Shown: positions 1 through 11,365, counted from the first letter of the stretch. The stretch: 64,000 bases of DNA from Thermomucor indicae-seudaticae (GCA_000787465.1 JSYX01000089.1:1-64000), one strand, 5' to 3'. The notes: a model not told the origin generated them from the letters alone. A program made the numbers and translations.

Positions 1-1346
1 AAAAAATAGTAATCCTTGTTCCTCTCGGTGAAAGCTTTCGAAATTACTATTTTGTTTGTCACTGGTGCTTGTATTGGCCAAGCCTTAACAGTTCAAAGTT
101 AGGGTAAAAAATCTCCCCTCTAGCTGGGAGGCACCATAGTCGATTGACCTTGCGGAAAGAAATCACGGAACTTCCGGGGTGGCCGATCCGTCTCCACCTT
201 CCACACCTTTCTGGCAAAAGTACGACGTCATCTTTACATTCTGACATTTCTTATACAAGTCTTCCTGCTTCCAGTTTACTTTGTGAACAGATCCTTGATA
301 TGCTCATACCTGAAGTAACTGTCGTTGAGACATGAGAATGTCCATAGAACTGCTTGTAGTTTTACTTGCAACAGTAGCAAGGTGGTTACGCAGATTGGAA
401 GCCTCACAGAAACTCCGGTCGCAGATATGTAAGCTGGTCATGGCGACGTAGTCTTCAGGGTGAAGAAACGCGCCAAGTTGTTAAGCCGCTAAGACGCCAT
501 TTGCCCTCCGAGCGTCTTAGGAGGCGCTTGAAACACCTATGGTATGTCTCCGTTCTCTAAGTCACTTTTGTAACGTAGAACCTTCTGTTTGCTCGTCCAT
601 CCAATCTGTCAACAACCAGTAACAGCAAAGAAACTGGGTTTTAAGGTTCTGCTTTCTGCCGTATTATACACGTGTACCTTTGTGATATATCGTTTGTCAA
701 TAATTTGCAGTGTCAGCTCTTCACTCTTTAACACAATGATTCTTCCAACAGTCGAAGGTCAGCCACGGATAGTCAAATATCCAAGTGCACCTGTAAGTAG
801 AAAATATGCGTTAGAAAGAGGTTCTACGCATTCATTGTGACCTGCTAGCTGCGGATGACACGATAATTACATTATCTGTTGAACCCGCGCATCCATGGTG
901 ATCAACCCGATTTATTGAGGCACAGACATAGAATGTGGATCAAGCATAGTGGCTCAACGCTCCACGCACCACGCAAAGAGTTTTGTCGCGTACGGAGATC
1001 AGACATCCAGATTCCCGGCAGCGTTATGGACCAAGGTTGGACTGTCCCAATGTCCGCAGTATCGAAGTAAGATTTCACCACGCTTATCCTTGAAAGACGA
1101 GCAAACTTGCTTAGATCTGCTTGCTGCTAACCGTGGCCTACCGTCAAAGCATGATAATATAAAACACGAACTCAGAGATTCTGTTTTCGTCAGCATCCTC
1201 GTCTGTTTGTTTTCGATGCTACATGAAGCGAGACAAAGATATAGCGCTTGTTTGAATACCTTAAAAGTGAAAGAAAATTCCCACGATCTTGCATTTTGCA
1301 TCTTGCTCCAGAAAATTGTACCTTTAATTTTTTACACACTTACTCC
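1..1346. other. No supported gene at left edge
   Basis: The open frames here are short, overlap on both strands, and show no domain or coherent splice pattern. A 136-codon frame at 949-1359 runs into the start of the next gene and looks like chance. A copy of a short motif that recurs in the window (GATATAGCGCT) lies near 1238. The last part presumably carries the promoter of the pterin synthase gene. Confidence 0.5.
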
Positions 1347-2089
1347 ATGGCACCAATAACTTATCTCACGCGAACGGAATCCTTCTCCGCTGCTCATCGG
1401 CTGCATTCGCCATTTCTATCCGACGACGAGAATGCAAAGCTGTACGGCAAATGTAATCACCCTAATTTTCACGGACACAATTATAAAGGTTCCTTTTTGT
1501 TTACCAAAATTGACTGTTGTATGCCATGGAATCAGTCTAATCCTCGTCTTTCATGATCACAAACGTCATAGTGGAAATCACAGTTAGAGGCGAAATCGAT
1601 CCGAAAACAGGCATGGTCATGAATATGGCCGACCTGAAAGAATGCATCAAGATTGCCGTTCTTGATGTCCTCGATCATAAAAACTTGGTATTACTGATAG
1701 ACAAATATAACTAAGTTGGTTAAACTGATAAGCATATGTGTGTTAGGACCGTGACGTAGAGTTCTTCAGCAAACAACCCAGGTATGCTACAAAGAAAAAG
1801 GATCCTACGCGTGGCACGTATTATTTAACGATTGTCTCTTAGCACGACAGAAAATCTAGCCGTGTTTGTATGGCGTAATTTTCAATACCATTTTCAACGA
1901 CATCCTGTATACCGAAAAAGCTCTGCTCGACTTTACAAGGTGAAGATACATGAAACGGATAATAACGTAGTAGAATATATGGGCGAGGAAGGTGAAAGCA
2001 GTGTACGGACGGATACTGTACTTAGACCAGTCGAAAACTGGTCAGAACAAGCACCAGCTGAACCAAAAGGGAACGGAGCATATGAGTAG
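1347..2089 (+). CDS. 6-pyruvoyl-tetrahydropterin synthase (PTPS family)
   Basis: Four exons join to a 179-residue protein: 1347-1488, 1572-1687, 1747-1781 and 1843-2089. The family converts 7,8-dihydroneopterin triphosphate to 6-pyruvoyl-tetrahydropterin in the cytosol, on the way to tetrahydrobiopterin. Seen in the sequence: the zinc-binding His of FSAAHRL near residue 15, the catalytic-Cys segment LYGKCNHPN, the second zinc motif HGHNYK at the exon 1/2 junction, then the conserved MADLKE, LDHKNLDRDVEFF and STTEN motifs, each restored in frame only by the splicing given. The C-terminal tail after about residue 140 is acidic and not conserved. Length is slightly above the usual 140-150 residues because of that tail. 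The ATG is the first one in frame and directly precedes the conserved start. The enzyme assignment is firm; other members of the fold (QueD-like) are less likely given the eukaryotic motifs. Confidence 0.93.
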
Positions 2090-2762
2090 AAAGACAACGA
2101 GCTTATTATCATAAACGAGTTCAAAAATCTTGATACTCATCAGTCGGATTTCCTTTGGCCATGTCCATCTCTTTGCGTGTTCTAGATTACTTGACAGTTT
2201 CTTCCTCGCAAACATCAACGAGTGCAGTCTGTCAGTTTGCTATTCTGGGCAGCGGCAGTCTTATCCTCGAGAATAACTGTTCCGATACTTTAACAGTTGA
2301 TCGATGCATGTTTCTGTCATGTAGAGATGGGCGTATAGTAAAACATGATTGGCAGAACGGCTGCGCTATGATCCCGACCTGAAGAGCCTGTTCATATGAC
2401 CAAGATGTGCTCCTTTATCTTACTGAGATGTGTGGCATACTGGCACTTACTAGAACGTTTCATGGCTAACCGCAATAACACTTCCATGTTATGTCATTAT
2501 GCCAGTTTTAATGCAGATAAGGCGTAAAACAATAGTTTCTGACATGATTGTACCATTTCTGCAAGACGAAGCCAACATTACTGGCCTCAAAAATGCTTGT
2601 TATGCGTTTGCACCTATGTTCCTGAATAGTATCTATGCTTCTGACTAGTATCGGGCGTGTTGCCACAGCCGTTGTAGCAAGTGCGATCCATTAACCTTTG
2701 TCTAACCCTGAACAGCAAAAATTTCTTTCCTCTTGTCTCTTGTCCACCTGTACTCGATCGAG
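2090..2762. other. Intergenic stretch, no gene seen
   Basis: A 75-codon open frame lies at 2155-2382 but has no recognisable domain and no partner exon. The end of the stretch should contain the promoter of the coiled-coil gene that follows. Confidence 0.45.
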
Positions 2763-4124
2763 ATGTCGACCATCAGCACTGTAGATATATTGGACCTCAT
2801 TTTACGCAAATTGGATCAGTTCTCTAGCCTACCTCAACGTGTCGCAGAAGTTCACGAAGAAGTACGCAGCTTGCGAAGCGAATTGAAGGAATCACTACAG
2901 GACCTTGCCAGAACGCGGAAAGCATTAGCTGAAAAAACAGCCCAGCTCAAATCAGCAGAAGCCGAAATCGCCACATTGCGGCAAGAACAAACAAAAAGGG
3001 GTGATGGACCGGTATGAAATAATGGGCAGAGTCACCACATTTGAAAAAGGAGAAGTCTAATTGCGGCACACAGGTCTTCAACATTCCCCGTCCCGCCGGC
3101 TTATCAACACGCAATATTACTCACGCACAGATTATCAGCATCCTGCCACAGTTAGTCAAGCCCGAAAGACAAGATATAGCCGGTCGAGAATCTAGTATAT
3201 TCTTTGGTCTGGTCACACATGCTGTGGATGTGTTGGCCGAGACCGTTCGGGAACGGATCCGAGCAGAGCATCCAGACGACGAGACCGAATGGAAATATCC
3301 GCCCTGGAGCAAAGTGACCAAGATCGAACGTGAGAGAGCCGTCCAGACCCTAATCTCACTTGGGGAAAAGGAAGGTTTGGAGTTAGAGAGAGCGCGATGG
3401 GCCTGTCAGCAGGCCATCTACATACGTTGGAAGGGTCGATATGATCAGCAAAAAGAGAAGAAGAAAGCTCCCGACAGGTAATATCTAGTATCTGATTACA
3501 AAGCACAGCTAAGGATGACTGGTATTGGGCTCTAGTAATGCCGCGCAGCCCGACTCGAATGCCCAGTTAGATAGCGATAGTGCAATTATGCCTGCAGTTA
3601 CTGAGACTTCTTTGCTGGAAGGTTATGAAACTCTAGGAATGTAAGTGCAAAAAAGAAAAGAGAATGAACTATGGATGTGTACCATCGAATACACATTTCT
3701 TAGTAGTTCTAGCCAAGATAAGTTCATCTCGATGCTTCTTTCTAATCGTTGACTAATGAACAATTTGTAGGAACAACCAATCACTTTCTTGCGAGCTGCA
3801 AGATGAGGCATTACATGACGTAGACCTTGGGTAAGACTAAATACTGTATATGCATATAGCCTTGAAAGTCAAGACCGGAGTGAACATGCTATGGACTCAC
3901 TAAATGGTATTAGAAGCAATGCAGATCAGACTTCACGGGTTAATCTGGAGTCTGAAGAAAGCAGGTTAGTGATAAATAATCACGCTCTGTCATTAACAAT
4001 GCACTCATCCGACAAAAATGCTGCTGTCTTATTGCAACTACGGATAGAAAGCGGATACGAACGACCGCATGAATCACCCAGTCTTTCCGAAAAGGCAATA
4101 TGCTGTTATAGAGTTTACCTATAA
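2763..4124 (+). CDS. Unidentified coiled-coil protein, five exons
   Basis: I do not recognise this family. Five exons join in frame (2763-3011, 3074-3477, 3536-3640, 3771-3830, 3860-4124) to about 360 residues. Residues 15-80 are a strongly heptad-like, charged coiled coil rich in Leu, Glu, Arg and Lys. Residues 84-215 form a more globular part with Trp-containing segments (EWKYPPWSKV, ARWACQQAIYIRWKGRY) and a basic KEKKK patch. The remainder is acidic, Ser/Asn-rich and probably disordered. The in-frame joins with good GT-AG sites support a real gene. The start is the ATG at the head of the coiled coil; an in-frame non-ATG extension upstream is unlikely to be used. The last exon could contain one more intron near 3966, which would change the C-terminus. 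A chromatin- or cytoskeleton-associated adaptor is possible but is only a guess. Confidence 0.65.
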
Positions 4125-4609
4125 ACATTAACGTCATACAGATAGCTGTATACGCGACCCCTTGTTTTCTGCTCGCCTTACCTGTAGATCGAATCATCAA
4201 GACCAAAAGCATTATATTGCCTCTATGGCAAACGCCCTAAACACTCATTTACACAGAGTGAACTCCTGACGGTTATAGAGGATTTTGCGTTTATCCGTAG
4301 CGAAAAAGTCCAGACTCTGCACGGCTCATAAGACGTCAACATACTCGCGTGCGCAGGAAGCAGCTAAGACCATGAATACTCTCGAGATATGATCCTGTAG
4401 TTGTCCGTCTCTCTGAGCTGGGTAACATCTTTCCGGATCAGTTGTCTCGCGGTTTTCGCTAAGTACTGGAGTGAGATATTGGCCTGCGACTTGTTTTATT
4501 TTCGTGCACTGAAGACTATAGAAGAGAGAAGGCACGCCTGACGAAGCAAGGAAGGATCTCTTTGGGGAAAACGCATTTATTCAGGCCATTTATTAGTGAA
4601 TAGCCTCCA
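4125..4609. other. Intergenic DNA before the retroelement remnant
   Basis: No gene is visible. The stretch probably includes further decayed retroelement sequence, because the integrase remnant begins immediately to the right, but I could not align it to any known protein part. Confidence 0.4.
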
Positions 4610-5345
4610 TGACCTATATGACACCACTTGGGATCCATTAACGAAGGTTCGGTGGAAAAGTAAAGGACTACATGTAACACCAGAAGTGTGTATGACATTG
4701 TCCAAGGAATGGAAGAAAGGATATTATCCGCTGAGACCAACCAAGTGTCCTTGGCGATCATTGGACTATCGGTTTAACTTGCCCATATGGAACATCGTAT
4801 GATGAAGACCATTACTTCTTGATATTAGTACGTATTTGCACGCGTTTTTGCATCCTACACCCAATTCCGGAAAATTCGTTAAAAGCCATTGTAAAGACAT
4901 TGACATCAGTGTTCTTCGTCTTTCGTTTGCGGCGCATTCTGCAGTGTGGAAGGGGCACTGAACACATGAACGAGCTGCTGAGAATTTTGCCGATTCCATT
5001 GGCTTCGACCATGAACTGGTAACACCCAGTTACTCATGCGTAAACGGTGCCGCTGAAAGATGGGTCCAGACTGCCAAAACCGCAATTGAATTGACGGCGT
5101 TAAGAGATAGGGTTAGATATGCGCCAAGCATATAACTTTTTAATGAACGCCAAAATTCGAAAACTAATAACAAGACAAACAGGTATTTCCACCCATGAGC
5201 AACAAAAGAACTCATTGGGAGAATTAAATTAATGCCAAAAACCGTCTTCACAGCAAAGAGCGAGCGTTGCTGAAGAGGTTCCTTACCATCAAAAGCAAAT
5301 CGACGAAGGCAAGAACCATTACACGCGTACCATGCCGAGTTTGGA
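4610..5345 (+). mobile_element. Decayed Ty3/gypsy-type integrase fragment
   Basis: Read across shifting frames, this stretch gives the order expected of a Ty3/gypsy polyprotein. A decayed zinc-binding-like segment comes first (about 4620-4720). Integrase-core pieces follow: KAIVKTLTSVFF, then RGTEHMNELLRIL in one frame (about 4880-4990), continuing as DSIGFDHELVTP and NGAAERWVQTAKTAIE in another frame (4992-5095). The frame change near 4990 and several stop codons show that it is inactive. No reverse transcriptase, RNase H or LTRs were found next to it, so this is a fragment of an old insertion. The family (integrase core with the NG-AAERWVQ tail typical of gypsy-like elements) is well supported; the exact clade is not. 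Confidence 0.8.
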
Positions 5346-5660
5346 AAGTGAGCGTCATCAAGGAAAGCGGTTCTAGATTATCGTCGAAACCGCATTGTTT
5401 CCGAGGAAACTGATTCACGTGCAAAACACGCAGCAGATCTCTGTCATTTTTGAAGCATATGGCGCAGCCACGATTTCAGATGTGTATATTTTTTCAAATC
5501 CAGGAAACAATGAAAGTATCATACAGTTCTGGTACAAATGATGGTAGACTATGTGCAAAATGAAAAAGAATGCCAAAGAGAGTTGGGCACAGCCACGAAG
5601 ACGAAAAGAAGAGAAAATCAGCCAGCCAGGGATGGTGATGATCTTGCAGGAGTAAAAGGT
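5346..5660. other. Short intergenic stretch
   Basis: Nothing coding is supported. It lies between the retroelement remnant and the 3' end of the secreted barrel-protein gene on the minus strand. Confidence 0.4.
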
Positions 5661-6038
5661 TTAAACAAAGCTCCATTGGATGTCGATCCGTCCCACGTCG
5701 AGGCTAGCCAACTTCTCAAAGGCAGCAGGGCTAAAGTCGATATCACCTGTGGCACATGACGGGCAAGTATCCACGACCTTGACCGTTACCGACTTGCCGC
5801 CACTCGTGACCTTAACTTGGTCGCCACAGTACTTGCCAGACGCCATAAGGTTCTTACTAAGAGCGGCCACCAGTTGACTGTCCGTGCTTGTTTGTCCGCA
5901 GGAACCCAGACCGACAGTGTAAAACGTGCCTTGACCAGAATAAGACGCGCCGCGCCGTTGGATGGGCAAAGCATCGACCGTCCAAATGTTGAAGATAGCA
6001 AGGAGGACAGCAAGGCCAAAGACAATGGAACGCATCAT
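5661..6038 (-). CDS. Secreted double-psi beta-barrel (expansin/RlpA-like) protein
   Basis: A single-exon gene for 125 residues. Residues 1-24 form a classic signal peptide with a hydrophobic core and a likely cleavage after VDA, followed by a dibasic QRR that could be a Kex2-type site. The mature part is a compact double-psi beta-barrel of the barwin/expansin-like class: a GTFYTVGLGSCG opening, a central GKYCGDQV, and the diagnostic VVDTCPSC...DIDFSPAAFEKLA block. Four mature cysteines can form two disulphides. Fungal relatives are small secreted proteins that bind wall polysaccharide or inhibit plant cysteine proteases; no catalytic activity can be assumed, and the separate expansin carbohydrate-binding domain is missing. 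The ATG chosen starts the hydrophobic leader, and a TATA box lies about 105 bp upstream. Confidence 0.88.
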   Translation of the reverse strand: MMRSIVFGLAVLLAIFNIWTVDALPIQRRGASYSGQGTFYTVGLGSCGQTSTDSQLVAALSKNLMASGKYCGDQVKVTSGGKSVTVKVVDTCPSCATGDIDFSPAAFEKLASLDVGRIDIQWSFV

Positions 6039-6140
6039 AATGTTGGTATCGTAAACGGCCAGCGTTAAGAGTGTGTTTTTCTGCGCGAACGAGGGAAGGG
6101 AAGATGTGGATAGTTAGGAGGGACGCCAGGGAAACCACGA

Positions 6141-6150
6141 CTTTATATAC
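6141..6150 (-). promoter_or_regulatory. TATA box of the secreted barrel-protein gene
   Basis: On the minus strand it reads GTATATAAAG, about 105 bp upstream of the ATG at 6038. It is the only strong TATA match in this 300-bp upstream region. Confidence 0.6.
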
Positions 6151-6365
6151 TTTACAGCTTCGCGGACCCCGAGTCAGTCTGTATTTTCCGTCGTGAATCT
6201 GGACAACTGGCCCATGCCGACGACAGAACGGGAACGGATCGGGCCGGCGTAACCTGTCTGCAGAAAAAGGGAACTCATTGTTGTCTCGCCCTAGCTCCGA
6301 ACCGAGATTTGATTCTTCCGCCATCTCGCTTTTTGGCAATCTTCGGTAATCCCGAACAGTCAATT

Positions 6366-7184
6366 ATGGCAGGTACTCAATTACGGTGCATACTGCTTCT
6401 AACGATGTTAAAACATAGAGGTGGGACAAACATAGAAGCGTGGCAGGACACCCAGGCCATCTTTTCGTCATTTAATCCTGTACGACACGATCGCCTGCAA
6501 GGGAAACTGTCAAAAGAACAACGCCGACGGCGGCGTTTACAATTATCGGTATATGCCCCGTTTATGGTGATTTTTTGGGTGGCACAACTGACAGTCGCAG
6601 AAAACTTTTTTCATGGAACGACATGTGCGACCAATACCGGATTTAAGTTTCTGCAGATCTTTTGGCTTTAGCCATGCAGGAACAAGATGACTATGCGCCT
6701 ACCACTTCGCCGGAGGAATGCATCTTTCTTCTTGGTCTACTTAAAGCTATGGCCAGGTAAACTCACAACTTGCGCTCATGCGGAGAATAGTCACTGCTTA
6801 TTTACTAACTCTCAGCTCTCCGGGAACTCTTGTTGCATTGATGTCTGCAATGGATAATGGGAAATAGCTCCAGTTAGCATTGTTATCTATGCCAACAAGA
6901 CTTTCAAACTCACGACTGTTTGAAGTCATGCCGAACAAAATGTTCTGGATGAAATGGAGTCACGCAAAGTACATAAAGGAGAGACGCTTCTTGACGATGA
7001 TGCTGTGTATGAAGACTTTTAGAGTCAAGCGTGCCAAACATTTCTGCGTAGCATTTTACTAGTCATCCAGGGTTCAGGTTTTGGACCAATTTTCCCAGAA
7101 TACGTTGGTCCATTTGTCCTGCAAACAACTACACATTCGTCACTGGATATACCGCTTCCTGATAGAGATATAGCGCTCTCATGA
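6366..7184 (+). pseudogene. Doubtful multi-exon gene or relic, unidentified
   Basis: I do not recognise the product. Coding-like pieces occur in order on the plus strand: an N-terminal piece (MAG, then possibly spliced to GTNIEAWQDTQAIFSSF and a KLSKEQRRRRRLQLS basic stretch, to about 6549), a middle piece (MQEQDDYAPTTSPEEC through LLGLLKAMAR, then after a good GT-AG intron at about 6758-6816 SPGTLVALMSAMDNGK), and an end piece (NVLDEMESRKVHKGETLLDDD, then SILLVIQGSGFGPIFPEYVGP, ending DIALS-stop at about 7184). At least one junction (near 7020) has a stop and no acceptable intron. It is either a real gene whose intron pattern I could not resolve or a decayed one. Confidence 0.35.
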
Positions 7185-7246
7185 GTAGACTTTTTACAGT
7201 ATCCCCCACTGTAGCTTCTTCGTGCCCTTGAGGGCGCTGTATCTCT
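7164..7246. repeat. Inverted repeat, arms of 18 bp
   Basis: The left arm at 7164-7181 (AGAGATATAGCGCTCTCA) and the right arm at 7229-7246 pair as reverse complements at 16 of 18 positions, with a 47-bp spacer. The core GATATAGCGCT recurs near 1238 and 27230. It could be the end of a small transposon or a hairpin; no target-site duplication was identified. Confidence 0.5.
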
Positions 7247-9892
7247 GTAGATATCTTACTTGCCACTGTCACTTTCTGCATAACTCCGTCAATGCAGGCG
7301 CAGTGGTGTCCGCCTACCGACTACTTGGCGCAACATAAAAGCTGCCATGCGAAGCTAACCGTTAATGGCATCCTTCGCAAACACTACAAGTCACAAGAAG
7401 TCTTCTAACCTGAGTTCAGCTTCTAGATTCTTTGAGTGGTTTAGTTTCACCACAAATCGACTTTGAACATAACCGAATATTTTATCTCGCTACCTATTGA
7501 ATCCGGTCGCTATGTCTAGGGCTTTTTTAGATAGATCTGATCCTTCGCTTTGGTTTCATTGGACTGTGCCTCAAAAGTGTCGACATTGACTGTGTCTAGC
7601 TAGATCTCCACCACTCCGTGCAACATACCAGTCAGAGCCTAATCGGTTTGTCACTGCACACTAGGTTTCCAGGCTGGACACTCAGCAACGACCTGTCGTA
7701 AGTCTGAAACAACTATTGGAATCACATTCAGAAGTCATTAGCGGATATAAGGGACATGAGCCTTTCTAAACTATTCGAAGATGTGATCGAATGCAGTGAA
7801 CATTAACAAGAATATCCTGTTACTTACATGCTTTGCGTAATGTGCTGTATCTGTGTCTCATGAATTGGTGTCATCGAAAGTTTCAACACCATCATTGCGT
7901 CGGTCTCCGCATGCTCTTGCATTGAACCTAGCGTGCTTTCTGCGCAGCTGACGATTCATATGTTGTCAGTGTGCACCGAAGCTCTTCTGGTCTGGATCAC
8001 TTCTCTGAGATGTCACTATCCTTAGCGAAATATCTTAATCGCATAGAGAATTAAACCGGCACACATTTATTCAAATGGAAAAGGTGTCGCTAATACGAAA
8101 AAAGCCAATTTTTATTATCCAATGTTATAACACTGCATAAACACAAGTCTTTGACCTCGTTCATAACTAGCTTAAATTTGGATCAGGATCATAGTCAAGC
8201 TCTGACCAACGTCATGTCCAATGACCCAGATTTGTGCTGGCAAACTTTGGATTTTTGGCCTGGATATGAACAGGATGGGACTGAAGCGCTGCTTTAGAAA
8301 AATTAGCAGTGTCTGGCTAGGACTGTAATCAATCGAAATTTAGCAGGTTTGCTGACTAGTCGTGTAGCCAGTCGGCCGACTTCCTTATTATCTTTGTACA
8401 AGCGAGTGCAATTATCATCAATTATATCTCGCAGCTTCGCCATGCTTTCCTCCCCGAATGCTGTTATTGTCATAGGCGTTTTTTCATTGACGATTTTGGT
8501 GATGGCCCTTATTATCCTTCCCCGTCGGCGGCGACCAATGTTCGACCATTCTGGGAATTTGATCTAACGTTGTAATTCCATGCTTTCGTTACTTTTGTCT
8601 GTACCTCGTCTGACTCTAGCATCTGAGCTTTTTCACGCCAATTTCCTTCAAAGCCGTTAATAATATTTCTCAGGATGAGCACTTCTGCATCTTCAGTTGT
8701 CGGAAAACTGCCGGGTCAAGTTTAGGGAATTGCCAACTTCATGCGACGAGTCAGTCAGTTCATGGTCTCTTTGATCGACATGGACCAGCTAGAGTTAACC
8801 ACTTGGCTCGACCCGACTCGACGCAATTCGAACATCCATGTACACAATGGAGCTCGAGGCTAGCTGGCTACGAGTACTGTTCTCTTTAAAGAATTCGATG
8901 AATGCGATGACGTCGGAACAGCAGCTGCGGGTTCCCTTACCATGTACGACTCTAGGTGTGAAAAGGCCAGCCGAGGAGACGTCGCGTAGCCAATTTGAGG
9001 ACAACGCTTGGCACAGACATAAAGCAATGAATTCTCTTTCTTTCTTGTTCGGTTTGTAAAAGAAACAAACGGCTTCGGCGGCTACAACACAGCGTGTGCA
9101 TGGCTTCGTTTTTTGACCGCTCCTTGGCACCACTTGATGGCGCTTATCTTCCTTGCGCGTTTCAAGCTTTCTCGTTCAGTAACTTCGTCCCCAACTTCTT
9201 CTTGTGAGTGCGCACACAAGTGGCTGTTTTTCTGCAGAGAAATCAGAGACACAAGTTGTGTTCATGCTTATCCAACGTACTCTGTAGTGGATTATGTTTT
9301 CGCTTATTGCCCATCAACCAAAGCGACGATCTTGCATTTTTATGGCCCTGCTGGCTACAGGCTCTTGATTAAAATTATAAATTTCTATGGTTCAGGGTAA
9401 AATGCCTGATCGTAGCACTGACCAACAGATGCTTCCCGATCCTCTTCTTCTTTAAGCCTTTTCTTTTTTCGAGTTTCTCGTTAAGAATAAGCGTCTTCCG
9501 ATGATTCAGTGACATGGCTGGATGTGATAAACAAAAGGAATGAAAAGTTCAACTAAAGACTTTGGGCTGCTAGAAAAGTTTGAAAAACTATGTTTCGCAT
9601 AATGTTACACGCTTTCCGGAAACGAATGCTGTAATATATTCTAGCATTAGGCTTTGGGTGGCGCCGTTCTGCGCTTCAGCTAACTATAAAGTAAGTCGGG
9701 CGCAAGCTGCTGCACGGCACACTTGGAAACGTCCTCTTGTCATGGAAGTAGTTTAAGAAAGCTGCTCATTAAAGGCTGATACGTTGTGGCTTAGTCTTTC
9801 TTAATTTGACGTCACGCTGAAAAATTATTTTATCATTGGCTTCGGTCCGCAGTTGTTTTTTCTCCCTCTTTTTGGTCCTTTGTATTGACGCC
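7247..9892. other. Gene-poor stretch upstream of RPL19
   Basis: No gene with support. All open frames are short. One small frame with a membrane helix (8442-8567) is listed separately. The last few hundred bases are pyrimidine-rich and contain a TATA-like run near 9685, as expected for a ribosomal-protein promoter. Confidence 0.5.
8442..8567 (+). CDS. Possible 41-residue single-helix membrane protein
   Basis: From the ATG at 8442 the frame encodes a hydrophobic helix (VIVIGVFSLTILVMALIIL) followed by an RRRR cluster and a short polar tail. The frame is open upstream for another 31 codons with a Ser/Arg-rich, presequence-like composition, and a splice-acceptor-like CAG-type site precedes it at 8346, so it may be the last exon of a slightly larger mitochondrial membrane protein. 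No family was recognised. A hydrophobic run of this quality followed by a stop-transfer charge cluster is the only support. Confidence 0.3.
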   Translation: MLSSPNAVIVIGVFSLTILVMALIILPRRRRPMFDHSGNLI

Positions 9893-10817
9893 ATGTGAGT
9901 TGCGTTTTTCATCATGTACTCTAAATCCGAGCAAGCAGCGTGCCTTCGACTGGGACGACCTGAAAACTCTCAAAAATTATGGTTTATTTAAGACGATCTT
10001 CACGGGAATTGCGACATCGAGAGAGTTCGACGAAAAGGATTTTTTTACAATTAAGATGAGGGGTCGCTAATGCAGCCTACACAAGGCGGCAGACGATTGC
10101 ATCTTGCTGCTTGCTTGGGAAAGGAGACCGTCTGTATACGAATTTGTCACTGACCAAAGTTTTCTTCACTGTTCTGATTACAGGGTCAACTTGCGCACCC
10201 AGAAACGTTTGGCCGCTTCCGTCCTTAACTGCGGCAAGAGAAAGATCTGGCTTGACCCCAATGAAGTCAACGAAATCTCCAACGCCAACTCCCGTAAGTT
10301 TTAGGATTATAATTCCCTTTTTTCGTTATCAGCCTTCGCCGACACAAGCTATCTGCTGCTAGGTGCCAACATCCGTAAGCTCATCAAGGACGGTTTGATC
10401 ATCCGCAAGCCTGAAATTAGCCACTCTCGCTACCGTGTCCGTGAGCGCAACGCCGCCAAGCGTCTTGGTCGTCACATGGGCCTTGGTAAGAGAAAGGGTA
10501 CTGCCAACGCCCGTATGTCCTTCCAGGTGCTCTGGATGAGACGTATGCGTGTCCTTCGTCGTCTTCTCCGCAAGTACCGTGAGGCCGGTAAAATCGACAA
10601 GCACTTGTACCACTCTCTTTACCTCAAGTCTAAGGGTAACGGTTTCAAGAACAAGCGTGTGTTGATGGAACATATCCACAAGGCCAAGGCTGAGAAGCAG
10701 AGAGCCAAGACTCTCAACGAACAGGCTGAAGCTCTTCGTGCTAAGAACAAGGCTCTGCGTGAGCGCCGCAGAGCTCGCGCTGAGGAGAAGCGTATCGCTC
10801 CTACTGCTGAACAATAA
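9893..10817 (+). CDS. RPL19: 60S ribosomal protein L19 (eL19)
   Basis: Three exons: 9893-9894, 10184-10293 and 10363-10817, giving 188 residues. The first coding exon holds only the A and T of the start codon; the G comes from exon 2, so the initiator ATG exists only after splicing. The product is the large-subunit protein eL19: [14 protein letters not shown] at the N-terminus, WLDPNE, the NIRKLIKDG and [11 protein letters not shown] segments, the [11 protein letters not shown] loop and a long, highly charged C-terminal helix that reaches to the small subunit. The length matches other fungal eL19 proteins. Codon use is strongly biased to C-ending codons, unlike most neighbours, as expected for a highly expressed gene. 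The first intron is unusually long (289 nt); introns of ribosomal genes can host snoRNAs, but I saw no clear C/D or H/ACA boxes. AATAAA lies at 10846. Confidence 0.97.
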
Positions 10818-10845
10818 ATAGGGGTTTACTTTTGTAATTCCCTAC

Positions 10846-10851
10846 AATAAA
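10846..10851 (+). terminator. Polyadenylation signal of RPL19
   Basis: AATAAA starts about 29 bases after the RPL19 stop codon. Confidence 0.5.
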
Positions 10852-11365
10852 ATGCTTGACGGGTTGCCTGGCATTGATGGATAGAGGTACTGGATTATGG
10901 GAGCTTGTTAGCCAAAAAAGGAAAAGGGTTGCCGCAGTACGAGCTGTATTTCTGTTTCACAAGGACCCAAGTGGCGAATGTAAACTGCAGCAGTTTCGTT
11001 AAGCTTACTCGAGCTTTTGGCCCTTGTGAAGGAATTCCTCTCGGTAAAAGCTGGTGCTGGCTGTTACCCAACTTCCTGCAACTGTGCATGATGAGACTAA
11101 TGTGTTTAGCATTTACCGAAAGTGGTAAGATGCCTATATTATCGTGTTTAGACTATGCTGCGGCGCAACCCCGCTATGCCTGTGATGGTCGTGCTAAGCC
11201 TGATGCACCTCGATGATACCGTTGACCTTATCGGAAAGAATGGGTCATGCATCACTTGTTGGTTAGCTTTTGCCTTGGTTAGATACAAGGTTCGTCGTTT
11301 GCGTGCCTCTCTTTCTTCCCCTTCTTTATACGACGTAGACATAAGAGTTCGGTTTTTCATGCACA
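10852..11365. other. Intergenic region upstream of the RhoGEF gene
   Basis: No gene is supported; the frame at 11155-11394 overlaps the true RhoGEF start and has no features. It presumably contains the RhoGEF promoter. Confidence 0.45.

Noticed and set aside
9895..10183. snoRNA in the long first intron of RPL19
   Set aside because: I looked for C (RTGATGA), D (CTGA) and H/ACA boxes in suitable spacing and saw no convincing pair; a covariance-model search would decide.
10359..10814. 151-codon minus-strand frame opposite RPL19
   Set aside because: It is the antisense shadow of the biased codons of RPL19 and has no independent features.
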